DNA from: Adenophora triphylla var. japonica
Lineage: Eukaryota > Streptophyta > Magnoliopsida > Asterales > Campanulaceae
Reading direction: 5' to 3'
Assembly (NCBI GenBank): GCA_022495995.1
Contig: JAFEMH010002324.1
Location: 248,001 to 312,000, forward strand
DNA: 64,000 bases
Positions 21,686 through 32,053 of this stretch are shown here, one piece after another. Below the pieces are notes generated by a model that was given only the letters and a program-made list of their open reading frames with translations, did no database searches and was not told the DNA's origin. How positions within the stretch are numbered: the first letter of the stretch is position 1; the number at the start of each line of letters is the position of its first letter. The position numbers and the translations under genes are program-made.

Positions 21686-22798
21686 GTGACAAAATCTTGC
21701 TTACAAAATACTAGGTGTAAATATTTTATTGGGAGTATAGCAGGTCCATTATCGATGGAGCCAATAAAATATCATCAACTCATATTATGAGTAAGATTCT
21801 GTGAATTTTTCTTTTGTGCCCCAATAGTAAAAATCATTTTTTAGGACTTTCAAACACATGTTAGATGAAGGGCTCACAATTTTAAAGCCTTAAAACCCAA
21901 TTTTTTTTCATTGTTAAGAGAAGTCTCCAAACAATATGTAATCCGAAGTAATACTTTTCTCATTTTCATATCATTATAAAATAAAATTAATTGATAAAAC
22001 ATAAATAACTAATGGTTTATTGCCCAAAAGTTCCCAAATCAAATGAAAATCTTCAGATGAGGACATTTTTGATTATTTTCTTCAGGTCCACATGGCTAAT
22101 GTTTATTCTCTAAGGCCCCCGATTGGTTTAGTGAAATAATGTAATCCTAAACTACCCTTCCCCACCCAAACCCTAAATAACACATAAGTCTCCCCCTCCC
22201 TCGTTTCAACTTCTCCATTCTCTCTCTACCTCTCCTTCTCCCCTCCAGGGAGGGCTGGCTATTAGCTTGACCAGATGATCGACTGCTTAGGAACTCCAGC
22301 CGATGCAAATACTAGACCCATTACGATTTCCTCCCCCTTTATTCTTACCATCTCCCTTGTTCTTTGGCTTTGCTCGTGGAATTATAGCAATCGGCGCAAG
22401 AGGTTAATGAGTAAGTGGAGACGGAGTCAAAGGAGCAGTACCACAGACCATCATAGTAGCCCTAGTAGTGGCTTTCTTCTGTAATCCTACTTCCTCAAGC
22501 GTGACCATTGATGTTACTTTCAGTTTAATTAGACAATAAGCAATACATAGGCCTTTCAACTCAATTAGGAAAATCCAACTAGACAATATATAATTCAAGG
22601 GTTTCAGTTCAGCTAGGCAATAAATACTCCATACATTTAGACATTGACAACTAGGAGAGGTCGTCATGAAGTCCCGATTAACAATTTTACATTAAATAAT
22701 GATAGACAAACAATATTTTTCAAATAAAAAATTTGATAATTACTTGTAGGTTTAAATATTTTATTACTTCTTTTTCTTTTGTGAATAATAATAATAGC
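21686..22798. other. Unassigned AT-rich stretch
   Basis: No gene, tRNA or clear terminal repeat recognised. A pyrimidine-rich tract lies at 22185-22250, followed by short open frames on both strands (22275-22667) without recognisable motifs. Confidence 0.5.
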
Positions 22799-23046
22799 TA
22801 CTACCCTGTCCCATTGATATGTGCACAATTGGTCAAATACAAATTAATTTTGACTCAACATTAATGCAAATCTAATCATCCTATTTAAATTCTAAAATTT
22901 TTATTGATGTATAATTAATTGATTTATCAATAACAATTTTTATAATTACAATAAAATGATTAAATTTTTGTATAAATGTTGGGTCAAAGTTAACTTGTGT
23001 TTGATCAACTGTGCACATATGACATATCAACGCGATGGAGGGAGTA
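22799..23046. mobile_element. Stowaway-like MITE A
   Basis: Long imperfect terminal inverted repeats of about 70 bp share GTTGATATGT, GTGCACA and TTGACCCAACATT-type blocks. The right end is GATGGAGGGAG. It is flanked by TA on both sides (22799-22800, 23045-23046), the Tc1/mariner-type duplication. Confidence 0.75.
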
Positions 23047-23140
23047 TTATGTTATTATATTGTAATTTTTTTTGATAATTTATTCTAGGGCCTAATTTTA
23101 AATTCTAAACAGGCCCTTAAAATATAAAAAAGTTTTTAGG

Positions 23141-23933
23141 ACCGGCCATTAGGGATGGCAACGGGTCGGGTTCGGATCGTATCAGTTATTATCCGAATCC
23201 GATCCGAACAGCACAAACCTTTAATCGAACCCGCCCCGATCAGAAGGTGTCTGATCCGAGCCCCGATTCGATCCGAGGCTTTCACTTTTTTTTAATCTCA
23301 GCAGTTTATGTAATCAAATTGCCATCAAATTTCAAACCAATCTATCTCTTTAAACCCTAAATAACCATTCAACAGCCATGGATTACTTCTAATTCAAATC
23401 AGAAATAAAAGGATAGAAAAATCGACCCACCTTATACAAAATTCGGCGCCGATTGGCACAAATTCAGACTCTTCTTGCCTCCTTCAAACAGACACAAAAT
23501 ACCAAATTTTATCTCTACTCTTTTTCACTATTTCCTATTCAAAACATACCCACAACATAGTAGAGTCTACTGCTGAGAGACGAGGGGAGAGAGACAAGCG
23601 GAGAGATAGACGAGAGGAGAGAGAGACGAGCGGAGAGAGAGAGAAAGAGCGGAGAGAGAGACGAGCGGATAGAGAGAAAGAACGGAGAGGGAGATGATCA
23701 GATAGAGAGAGAAAGAGAGGCGCCTAATATATATATATATACAAAACTCTAATTTTTAGTTATATACATAGGTTATTTGGGGTCGGGTCGGGTCTCGAGT
23801 CGGATCAACAATGGTACCGATCCCGATCCGAATCCGATCGGGTCATAAAAATTGAAACCATATCCGAATTTTTCGAATCAGATCGCCTTCGGTTTAGATC
23901 GGGTTCGGTCAAATTGCTATCCATACCGGCCAT
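23141..23933. mobile_element. TIR DNA element with 9-bp target duplication
   Basis: ACCGGCCAT occurs at 23141-23149 and 23925-23933. Between them the ends TAGGGATGGCAA and TTGCTATCCAT are inverted, and both subterminal regions are full of CGGGT/GGATC-type repeats (23160-23280 and 23770-23910). The centre has a GA-rich microsatellite (23575-23720) and no ORF. A 9-bp duplication points to the Mutator superfamily; hAT (8 bp) is the alternative. Confidence 0.75.
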
Positions 23934-23964
23934 GCTCCCCTTCCTCTCCGGTCGACTCCCCTAC

Positions 23965-25728
23965 TGTGAATGTGGTGCCCAAGATCGCGGCGTTTTTATA
24001 TTTTTTGTGTTTGGAACTGCTTTCTCGTGTAAGGGGATCACCGCCTCACATCGGTTTGAAGACATCCGGTTTAAATTAAAAAACGGAGTCGCCACACCAT
24101 TTTGATTTCCTCAAAACTTTGAAAAAAAGGATTTGAGTCCGGAGGTTAAGTTACCCCTTGGGAAGAACGGATCGACGTTCACCCAAGGAGCCTTGCCGAA
24201 GAAAGTCTTCAAAGATCCTACTTTCATGCTTGCCTTTGTGTTTTCGTGTGTGGGATGTGTTTTGGTAAAGAAGGGAATGTGCCAAGTGGTCTTCCGGACG
24301 TATAAACCATGAGTTGATTATCGCTCGGGATTTCTTGGATTTTGATATGTTCGGGACTTTGGTCCCGTTCTCATCTTGGACTTATGATCATCATTATGAG
24401 ACATTGGGTCACATGTGATCAAGATAGAGACACCTTTTTATAGTCCAAGGATGAGACTCTTTAGAAAGGAAGGACCTTTGCCCATCAATCCTACATCTTG
24501 AGACGATTTGAGCTTAGTCGGGACATTTATGCTCGTCTCAAGTGATGATCGGAGATGTAGGGGCTCAAGTTCATTCTTTTCTAAAGGGATTTCCGGCTAT
24601 GGCATCTTTATGTGAAGGAAATGATGTAATGATAGGACATTTACGCCATTACACTCCAAGAGATGCTTCAAGTACCAAAGGGGACTAGGGGAGGGGTATA
24701 AAGATTGGATCTTTATACTCATCCTATGCCTTTTTATGCCTTATGAAGGTCACTAGGCAATCCTTGGAGAGTGATCCAACCATGAGGGACAAGAGGAATG
24801 CACTTTAAAGTAAAGATGACATTTTTATGCTAACATATGTAATGAACATGATGCAAGCTAGGACTAGGAATGAAAAGGAAGGACCTTTATGGCTTTCCTA
24901 TGTCCTTTAAGAACCATTTAGGTGGACAATCCTTGTAAGCAAGGTCTATGGGAAGGGGGATGACATTCATGAGTAAAGATGACATTTTTAATGGAAAAAA
25001 GATGACATTTTTATATAAAAAGGTTGCTATTTTCACATCATCATGTGAGAGATCCACCCTAGAACAAGCCATTTGAGGTCTTATTGTTCATCCTTGGGAT
25101 GGATCCTCCATGAATCCCATGTGATAAAGGGGAATGGGGGTATTATGATCTACATGAATAAAGACTTGATTTTTATAGCAACAAATCAAATATAAAGCAA
25201 GTAGATAGCAATATAAATAGCAAAGATCAATATAGCAAGTATGACAAGTATATTTTAAAGAGAAGAGGAGGAGAGGTTACCAATGGTGGTGTTCCTCTAT
25301 CTCCTTGAAAGTTTCCTAAGGAAGGAGCAACTTTGGAAGGATTTAAAGAGGAGGGAGGTGATTTTGGGAGGCTTTTGTTCTCTAAAAGTTTGTGACTGTA
25401 TTTTGGCAGAGTAACAGTGCCAAAAATTGTATCTCAAAATGGGTAGAGGAGGCCTCTATTTATAGGCAGTTTGGGATTGGCTAATGAAGTCGTGCGGCTG
25501 TAACCTTTGGCTAATGAAGTCGTGCGGTCTTATCCATTAGTGACTCAGCCTATTTATAGAACCATGCATGGTGGCCTTCTAGAAGCTCTTTTCCAGTGAG
25601 GGACTATGTGGAATTCCACCTCTTGGAAGGTTTGGAAAAGTTCACAAATTGCCCCTGAACTTTAGAAAAGTTCGGAAAATTGCCGGGAAACTTAACCGGA
25701 AGGCATTAGCCAGATTTGGGTACTTACA
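23965..25728 (-). repeat. 3' LTR of E2
   Basis: Plus strand from TGTGAATGTG to GGGTACTTACA, 1764 bp. TATA box at 25456-25464 (minus strand). A second tRNA-Arg-like GGAGTCGCCA lies near 24085-24096. Two copies of CTAATGAAGTCGTGCGG lie upstream of the TATA box (25488-25530). Confidence 0.95.
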
Positions 25729-25742
25729 GAAGCCCCTCGTCA
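25729..25742 (-). promoter_or_regulatory. Candidate polypurine tract of E2
   Basis: Directly before the 3' LTR the minus strand reads GACGAGGGGCTTC. It is short and not purely purine, but ACGAGGGGCTT is also found in the leaders of E1, E2 and E3. Confidence 0.4.
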
Positions 25743-25829
25743 ACGTCACTTGCAGGGCGAGTTGGGTTGTCGATAACAAAGGATCCAATCTGGCAAACTG
25801 TCGAGACGAATTGGGTGACCAAGGTGGTC

Positions 25830-26010
25830 GAGTGACTGAACCTTTGGAAGGCTACCTACGTATCCCGGAGAAATCAAGCCATGATCGTAGTTCGGGAAAG
25901 ATCCGCTGGGGAAAGGGGTGTCATATGTGATGAATTGGCTGAACCTAAAGTAAGCTACCTACGTATCCCGGAGGAATCAAGCCAGGCCGTAGTTCATGAA
26001 AGATTATTTG
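25830..26010. repeat. Two ~100-bp direct repeats beside the 3' LTR of E2
   Basis: Both copies contain CTACCTACGTATCCCGGAG, a GAATCAAGCC-type block, CGTAGTTC and GAAAGAT; they start near 25836 and 25940. A distant relative (GCTGCCTACGTTCCCC) lies at 28030 and at 2540 in E1. Confidence 0.7.
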
Positions 26011-26349
26011 GGCGCCAAGAAGTCGAAGACAATGTATTAATCTTTATTTTTTGCTTTTCTTATTTATGCTTTATGAATTTGCATATTACCTTGAGCCTCT
26101 GGGCAGTTTTTTTTTTACTGAAAATGGGGCTAAAAACCGGCCAAAATGGTTTGTGATGATATAGGTGATGTTTGAGCATGTTTTTATGGAGGTTTCATTG
26201 AGAAAAGTGGGGTGAGGGCAGCTTTGGGCGGCGAGAAGGCAAAAGACGCCGTCCGGCCAGTCCACTTGGCCCGGAAGTTGTCGGTTTTTCAAAATAAAAT
26301 CAAGGCTGGCCTTTTCATTTCATTTTCACCCTAGACTTGTCCCAACGAT

Positions 26350-27779
26350 CCCATAGCATATTTTAAGTCATCAACTTTGATCACTTTGTGACGGAGAAAC
26401 CAATCGGATTGCAAAGGGGAAAAGAGATCGTTTTCTGTCCGATCTTCAATCTGATGAGCGCAACTTTCCAATCTAACTAGGAGGGTTGTTCGATACCACC
26501 TTCAAGATCAAGTCTTTATGGCATTTGAAGGATCTTCCGCCCGACAACCTTTTGAGTTAGAGACACGTTCTCGTTTACAATGAGCTCGTCCCAACCTTTC
26601 AAGACTTCCGAGCGATTCTTGGGGTCCTGGAAAGTGAGGCCATACGATTCCTCGACGGCATCTTTTCGCAAATTTCTCTGCGAAAGAGTAGGGGATGATG
26701 GTAGCCTCCGATAGGATTGACCTTTCGATATCTGCAGGTTTGGGTCTCGATGATACGGCTACGACCTTGTGGCTATGGATGCCTTTATCCTCTGCGTGTT
26801 CTTATCTCGTTCACCTTGAGTAGTAGGATCTGCCGTGGTGGCCTTTGGAGTGGGAAAGATATTGTCCCTTTGGTTTTGGGCGAGACTTTGCATGGCATTG
26901 ATAGGATGGCTAGGGGAGACCATTTCGTGAGGTCTCTGGGAGCCGGCGGTGTTGACTTTGTCAGGGTTGCGAGGAGAGGCTTCGGGGCTTTGCCGGGGGG
27001 CTTCGCCACTGGCGCCCTTGGGTGATCTCGGAGGGGGTGCACCTAGGCGGCAGGATCGGGAGTGGCTCGGGAGCGGTGGCTCGGCTATCTACCTCTGCAG
27101 CCGGTGGGTGCCTCACCCTTTGGAGGTTGCGACTCGGACGCTTTGAGAGTCCTACATAGTGAGGGTTCCGGGGCTTTCTTGGTCATCTTTCTACATACCC
27201 TCGCTTAGTATCCGGCCAGTGCAAGCTTTGGGACATTGCGGGTAGAGCCATTGGACGATCGGGAGGACCGGGTACTATGGAGGTGGTGCCTTTGGACATG
27301 AGGGATCTAGCCAACTTCTCATTTTTCTCGAGGGCTTGGACTCATGCCGTTTTCCCACCTGTATTGAGTTCTCAAGAGCAGAAGAGTACTATCCCCGACA
27401 AATGCCTTTACTTGACTCAGTACGAGAGGGATACTGGGAGCGACTCGTGTCGTTTTGGGAGAGAGACGTCGAGCTTTATTGGGGCGGCGACCGTGACTCG
27501 AAAGCAGACTCGAGGAGACCGGGAGACCGCCCGGGTGACCTCATTAGGGATATGGAAGCCCGGTATGAGAGGCTTTCGAAAGTCGCTCCCCTGACTGAGG
27601 CTCAGAGGGAGGAGGTACGGACTCGTGCCAGGATAGAGAGGGCACTTATTGACACGGGTTTGATGGAGGCTCCAGTGAGGATACCAGAAATTGGGATGAG
27701 GGAGACTGACAACATTGAGAAGAAAAGGAAGAACACTCGACGAGGTCGAGGTAGAGGGAAGAAGACCGAAGAAGACTAA
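26350..27779 (+). pseudogene. Antisense ORF of E2, frameshifted
   Basis: Homologue of the E1 antisense ORF (660-2295), on the strand opposite to pol. The best-preserved part is the C-terminal 148 codons (27336-27779). It has a Tyr/Arg-rich stretch (SVREGYWERLVSFWERDVEL), MEARYERLSKVAPLT, RARIERALIDTGL and a basic KKRKNTRRGRGRGKK tail ending in TEED. Earlier pieces (26717-27025 and 27277-27594) are in other frames, so at least two shifts are present. Conservation of the basic tail and its stop between diverged copies suggests it was once under selection. Similarity to plant mobile-domain proteins is possible but unproven. Confidence 0.6.
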
Positions 27780-28129
27780 GTGAATGACAACTGATAGGTC
27801 TATTCCTAGGATTCCCTTATTGTCATTTTGCAAACACAATAGTTTATTAGGCCTTTTATTGTATTTTAGATATTTGTAGCAGGTTAGCAGAGTCAAGAGT
27901 AGACCGTGCTTGAACTCATCAAGGAGTTTTTAACTTGAAATTAGCAAAGATATTTATCTTAGAAATTATAAAACACATTTCATGGAAACTTAGATGTCTT
28001 ATTTATTGTTTAGACCGAACCATTTCTGGCTGCCTACGTTCCCCTTTTACAAGAAAGACTAAGGGGCTCAGGTCTTCGTAGTTCATTCTGGTGAACTATC
28101 GGGATTTTTGTTTTTGGTCTCATTTTTTT

Positions 28130-28390
28130 TTATTTATGTGCAACCCTGTCTTTTGCCTAGACCGCCCTTTTTTGGGTTTTCAGCCTAGCTGGGCATTACT
28201 CTTTTTACACTAAAATTTTTTCTTTTTCTTTTTTTTTATATATGCAACCCTATTTTTGCCTAGATCGCCCTTTTTTGGGTTTTCAGCCTAGCTGGGCATT
28301 ACTTTTTTGCACTAAAATTTTTCTTTTTCTTTTTTTCTTTTTTTATATATGTATTTTTTTCTTTTTCTTTTTCTCTTTTTCTTTTTTTAT
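28130..28390. repeat. Poly-T repeat pair of E2
   Basis: Two units of about 115 bp (28137-28240 and 28241-28345) with CTTTTTGCCTAGACCGCCC-type cores. Each is followed by T-rich tracts with CTTTTT interruptions. Counterpart of 2610-2868 in E1. Confidence 0.8.
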
Positions 28391-29102
28391 TAGACATAAT
28401 ACCTGCGGAGCTTATCACCGTTGATTGGGTGGACAAATGGATTGCCGTCCAGGTCCGCAAGCTTCATTTCTCCACCCGATAGTATCTTCTGCACCATATA
28501 CGGGCCGATCCAAACGTGTTCCCACTTTTCCAGGGGGTTGTCTCTGGTGGGGGGCTTCACTTTTAGCACTAGACCACCCTCTTTGATGTCCCTGGCCTTG
28601 ACTTTTTTGTCGAATGCCCTGGCTATTAGCCTCTGGTAGGCTCGGGTGTGCTCCATGGCTTTTAGCCTTCTTTCATCAAGCAGGGCCAACTCGTTGTGCC
28701 GGCTGCGCAGCCACTCTACTTCGTTGACACTGTTTTCCAGGAGGACCCTTAGCGACGGGATTTCCAACTCCACTGGCAACACTACTTCCATCCCATAAGT
28801 TAGGGCAAAGGGAGTTTCTCCCGTGGCTGTTCTGACAGACGTTACGCCCAGCCCCCGAGTGCCGGATGCGGCTTCTCGGGCCGATCACGACCACGGGTGG
28901 CCATTTTTCGGATAATCCGCTTGAGCGTCTTATTGGCGGCTTCTACGGCTCCATTGGGTCGAGGTTTGTGCGTGGGGACAATTTGTGGCGAGTGATTTGG
29001 TCGTGACAGCAATCTATCGCAGTCCCCTTCAAAGTGTGACCCGTTGTCTGAAATGACCGCATTGGGTACCCCATATCTGCACATAATGTTTTCTTTGACA
29101 AA
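28390..29102 (-). pseudogene. Integrase catalytic end and C-terminal domain of E2
   Basis: 28842-29084 encodes ISDNGSHFEG (second catalytic Asp) and NGAVEAANKTLKRIIRK (the catalytic Glu). 28390-28791 encodes a WIGPYMVQKI (GPY-type) block and ends ADLDGN…INGDKLRRYYV. The two pieces are in different frames and are separated from the upstream integrase ORF by an in-frame TAG at 29103-29105. Integrase inserts the cDNA copy; here it is not continuous. Confidence 0.85.
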
Positions 29103-29840
29103 CTAGGCCACCTTTGTGGAAGTGAGGACCTTGTAGGACTTGGCCTCTACCCACTTTGTGAAGTAGTCAACTGTCACTAACACAAATTCATGCCCATTGC
29201 TTCCTGCCGGGGCTATCTTCCCTATCACGTCAATACCCCAAGTTGCAAACGGCCAAGGAGTCGTCATGCAGTACAGGTCATGAGGCGGAAGATGGTTGAG
29301 GTTGGCAAACCGTTGGCATTTGTCGCACGCTCGGACATGCTGGACACAGTCTGTTTCCATGGAAATCCAGTAGTAGCCCATTCTGAGGATCACTTGCATC
29401 AATGCTCTGGCATTCATATGAGGACCGCAGGGACCATTGTGGACTTCGGTCATTAACTCTCTGGCCCTTTCTTGGGTGACACACAGGAGGAGTGGTCCTT
29501 GGTACCGTTTCTTGTACAGATTGCCTCCTAGGATGACATAGTGGGAGGCCAACCTTTTCAGGGCTTGCAAGCTCTTGGCTTTGATGCCTTCCTTTGGTCT
29601 ACCTTCTTCATCTCTGAAAGCTGATTCCCCATCTTTGAGGAACTGGTAAATCTGACTGTACCAGGGTTCTTTGACAGGCTCGGGTCCCAAGTCTATTTCA
29701 CAACAAAAAGCTGGGGCTTCTCTTCTACCCACTCTGAATGGTTTTATTGCCTTTCCTTCGGGGATCTCTACCAATGAGGCTAGAGTAGCTAAGGCATCTG
29801 CGAATCTGTTCTTATCCCTCGGCATGTAATGGAAAGTCAC
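29103..29840 (-). CDS. Integrase N-terminal half of E2 pol
   Basis: 245 codons. It starts with the tail of the second RNase H (MPRDKNRFADALATLASL), followed by a linker. Next is an HHCC zinc-binding module (HNGPCGPHMNA, then CDKCQRF) and the start of the catalytic core (WGIDVIGKI with the first catalytic Asp, then VTVDYFTKWVEAKSYKV). It overlaps the preceding aRNH frame by 29 bases in another frame, which indicates a one- or two-base shift rather than a new gene. It ends at a TAG where E1 has a sense codon. It was once part of a single Pol polyprotein. Confidence 0.85.
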   Translation of the reverse strand: MTFHYMPRDKNRFADALATLASLVEIPEGKAIKPFRVGRREAPAFCCEIDLGPEPVKEPWYSQIYQFLKDGESAFRDEEGRPKEGIKAKSLQALKRLASHYVILGGNLYKKRYQGPLLLCVTQERARELMTEVHNGPCGPHMNARALMQVILRMGYYWISMETDCVQHVRACDKCQRFANLNHLPPHDLYCMTTPWPFATWGIDVIGKIAPAGSNGHEFVLVTVDYFTKWVEAKSYKVLTSTKVA

Positions 29841-30093
29841 TGAACTGCTCAGTCAACTCTTCCATGTAGGCATAATACCTCTGAAGGTTAGGATCCACAT
29901 TCTTCCACTTGTTGGAGACCTGGTTAATGATCAGGGCTGAGTCTCCATAGACCTCGAGCTCCTTGACATTCCTTTCTAAGGCAGCCTCTAAACCAGCAAT
30001 GCAAGCTTCATACTCGGCGACATTGTTCGTGGCAGGGAAGTTCAACTTGATGGCTATTGGCGTGTGCTCATCTTTCGGATCGATCAGTAGCAT
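29812..30093 (-). CDS. Archaeal-type RNase H segment of E2 pol
   Basis: 94 codons in the same frame as the RT ORF upstream and separated from it only by a TGA (30094-30096). It has NNVAEYEACIAGLEAALER and VKELEVYGDSALIINQVSNK, which carry the Glu and Asp of the RNase H active site. The first catalytic Asp position lies upstream and is Glu in this copy. The domain is the hallmark second RNase H of Tat-type elements. Confidence 0.85.
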   Translation of the reverse strand: MLLIDPKDEHTPIAIKLNFPATNNVAEYEACIAGLEAALERNVKELEVYGDSALIINQVSNKWKNVDPNLQRYYAYMEELTEQFSDFPLHAEG

Positions 30094-31878
30094 TCATATG
30101 CCATTTCCTCTCTTGTTAGCAGCTCCCTCAAAGAAAAGCTGCCATCGGTTCTCAGACTCAACTACGAAGATCCCTTCATTTGGGAATTGGGGTTCAGGCC
30201 CGCGGTCCTCATTACTAGGGAAGTTTGCCAGATGGTCTGACAGCGCTTGACCCTTGATTGCCTTTCTCGTCACATAGTTGATGTCATACTCAGCTAAGAA
30301 GAACGACCACTTTGCTAGACGCATCGAAAGGGAAGGCTTGTCGAAGATGTACTTGATGGGGTCCATTTTTGAGAACAAGTTCACAGAGTGGGCTTGCATG
30401 TAATGCTTCAGCTTACCGACTACCCAGACCAGTCCTGTACAAGTCTTTTTGCATGCTGAGTAATTGAGTTCACTTCCTTGCAGCTTCCGGCTGACAAAGT
30501 AAATGGCCTTTTCTATCTGAGAGTCTTTCTTCTCTTGAGCAAGCATAGCCCCAACTGCCGTATCAGTGACAGTGAGATAGAGCAGAAGAGGTTTCTGTCT
30601 ATGTGGGGGGCATAGCACTGGAGGATGTACTAGGTACGCCTTGATTTGGTCAAAGGCATCCTGGCATTCTTCGGTCCATTCTGTGTCTACATTCTTCTTC
30701 ATAAGCTTGAAGATGGGCTCGCATATGGTAGTCAGCTGGTTGACAAAACGACTGATGTACGGTAGTTTGCCCATAAAGCTTTTGACTTCTGTCTGGGTTC
30801 GAGGTGGCCTCATGTCCATAATGGCCTTGATCTTTTGAGGATCGACTTCAATACCTCGTTCCGTGACCATATACCCAAGCACTTTTCCCCTTGTCACTCC
30901 AAAGGTGCATTTGGCAGGGTTCAGTCTCATGGAATGCTGTCTCAGCCTCTCAAAGAACTTTCGTAGGTCGACAAAGTATTGTCCATCCTCACCTTTGGAA
31001 TGGATTATCATGTCATCGATATAGACCTCAATTTCCTTGTGGATCATGTCGTGAAAGAGTGCGGTCGCTGCCCTCTGATAAGTAGCCCCGGCATTTTTAA
31101 GCCCAAAAGGCATCACCGTATAGCAGTATGTTCCCCACGGCGTGGTGAAGGCTGTCTTTTCTTGGTCCTCCTCGGCCATCTTGATCTTGTTGTAGCCGGC
31201 AAAGCCATCAACGAAGGATTTGACTTCGTAATTAGCAGTGGCGTCCACCAGAATGTCTATGTTTGGTAAGGGATAGTCGTCTTTAGGACTGGCCTTGTTC
31301 AGATCCCAGAAATCTACACAGCAGCGCACCTTACCATTGGCCTTAGTCACAGTCACGATGTTGGATAGCCAAGTCGGATATTCAATGACCCGGATGAATC
31401 CTACCCGCAGTAGCTTCTCAATCTCTTCTTTGACCTGTAGAGACCACTCTGGCTTGATCTTTTTCAGTTTCTGCTTTACTGGCTTGGCATCTGGTGCTAG
31501 AGGGATTCTGTGCTCCACAATCGAACTGTCTAGCCCCGGCATATCCTTATATGACCATGCAAACACGTCCATGTATTCTCTGAGCAGATTGACCAGTCTG
31601 TCCCGTTCAACCCCCTGGAAGAAGTTCCCAATCTGTGTCTCTTTAGGTTCCTCGACAGTACCCAAGTTAACACTTGTCAAAACCTCCTCGGCAGCTTGGG
31701 CCTGGTTTTCTTCTTTGTCTGTAACCTGCTTAAAGATTTCTTTAATGTATTGTTCGTTTAGTGTGTTTGCATCTTGTTCAAATGATTCATTATTAACTGT
31801 TGTTAAATTATTAGTTAATTTATCATTTGTTAAGTTGGCAATAAGGGGATACTCAGAAAAATTTGTCATTTCATTCAA
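30094..31878 (-). CDS. Reverse transcriptase-RNase H of E2 pol
   Basis: 594 codons, open. A spacer of about 90 residues (Asn/Thr/Glu-rich) comes first. Then the RT: VEHRIPLAPDAKPVKQK near residue 120, VMPFGLKNAGATYQR near 250 and the catalytic YIDDMIIHS near 285. RT thumb sequences follow, then an RNase H domain (AVGAMLAQEKKDSQ to GKLKHYMQAH, about residues 437-500). The frame ends at a TGA just inside the second RNase H. The last visible part reads FFEGAANKRGNG, where E1 has FFDGA, so the first catalytic Asp of that domain is replaced by Glu. No aspartic protease motif precedes the RT. Confidence 0.95.
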   Translation of the reverse strand: MNEMTNFSEYPLIANLTNDKLTNNLTTVNNESFEQDANTLNEQYIKEIFKQVTDKEENQAQAAEEVLTSVNLGTVEEPKETQIGNFFQGVERDRLVNLLREYMDVFAWSYKDMPGLDSSIVEHRIPLAPDAKPVKQKLKKIKPEWSLQVKEEIEKLLRVGFIRVIEYPTWLSNIVTVTKANGKVRCCVDFWDLNKASPKDDYPLPNIDILVDATANYEVKSFVDGFAGYNKIKMAEEDQEKTAFTTPWGTYCYTVMPFGLKNAGATYQRAATALFHDMIHKEIEVYIDDMIIHSKGEDGQYFVDLRKFFERLRQHSMRLNPAKCTFGVTRGKVLGYMVTERGIEVDPQKIKAIMDMRPPRTQTEVKSFMGKLPYISRFVNQLTTICEPIFKLMKKNVDTEWTEECQDAFDQIKAYLVHPPVLCPPHRQKPLLLYLTVTDTAVGAMLAQEKKDSQIEKAIYFVSRKLQGSELNYSACKKTCTGLVWVVGKLKHYMQAHSVNLFSKMDPIKYIFDKPSLSMRLAKWSFFLAEYDINYVTRKAIKGQALSDHLANFPSNEDRGPEPQFPNEGIFVVESENRWQLFFEGAANKRGNGI

Positions 31879-32053
31879 AGCGAAAGGAAAGATGACATTG
31901 GCTACATATTCATAATCCTCAGGCGTGAGGCCTTCGGATGACTCGGAGGACTGGAATTTGAGGATTCCTGACTCACATGACTCTTAACCCTAACGACTCT
32001 GGACCCTACACTACTTATTGACTCGAAGTATTTGACACGGGTTGGACTGGGGT

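Noticed and set aside
31295..31915. 206-codon plus-strand frame opposite E2 RT
   Set aside because: Antisense shadow of the intact 594-codon RT frame; no domain and not at the antisense-ORF position.
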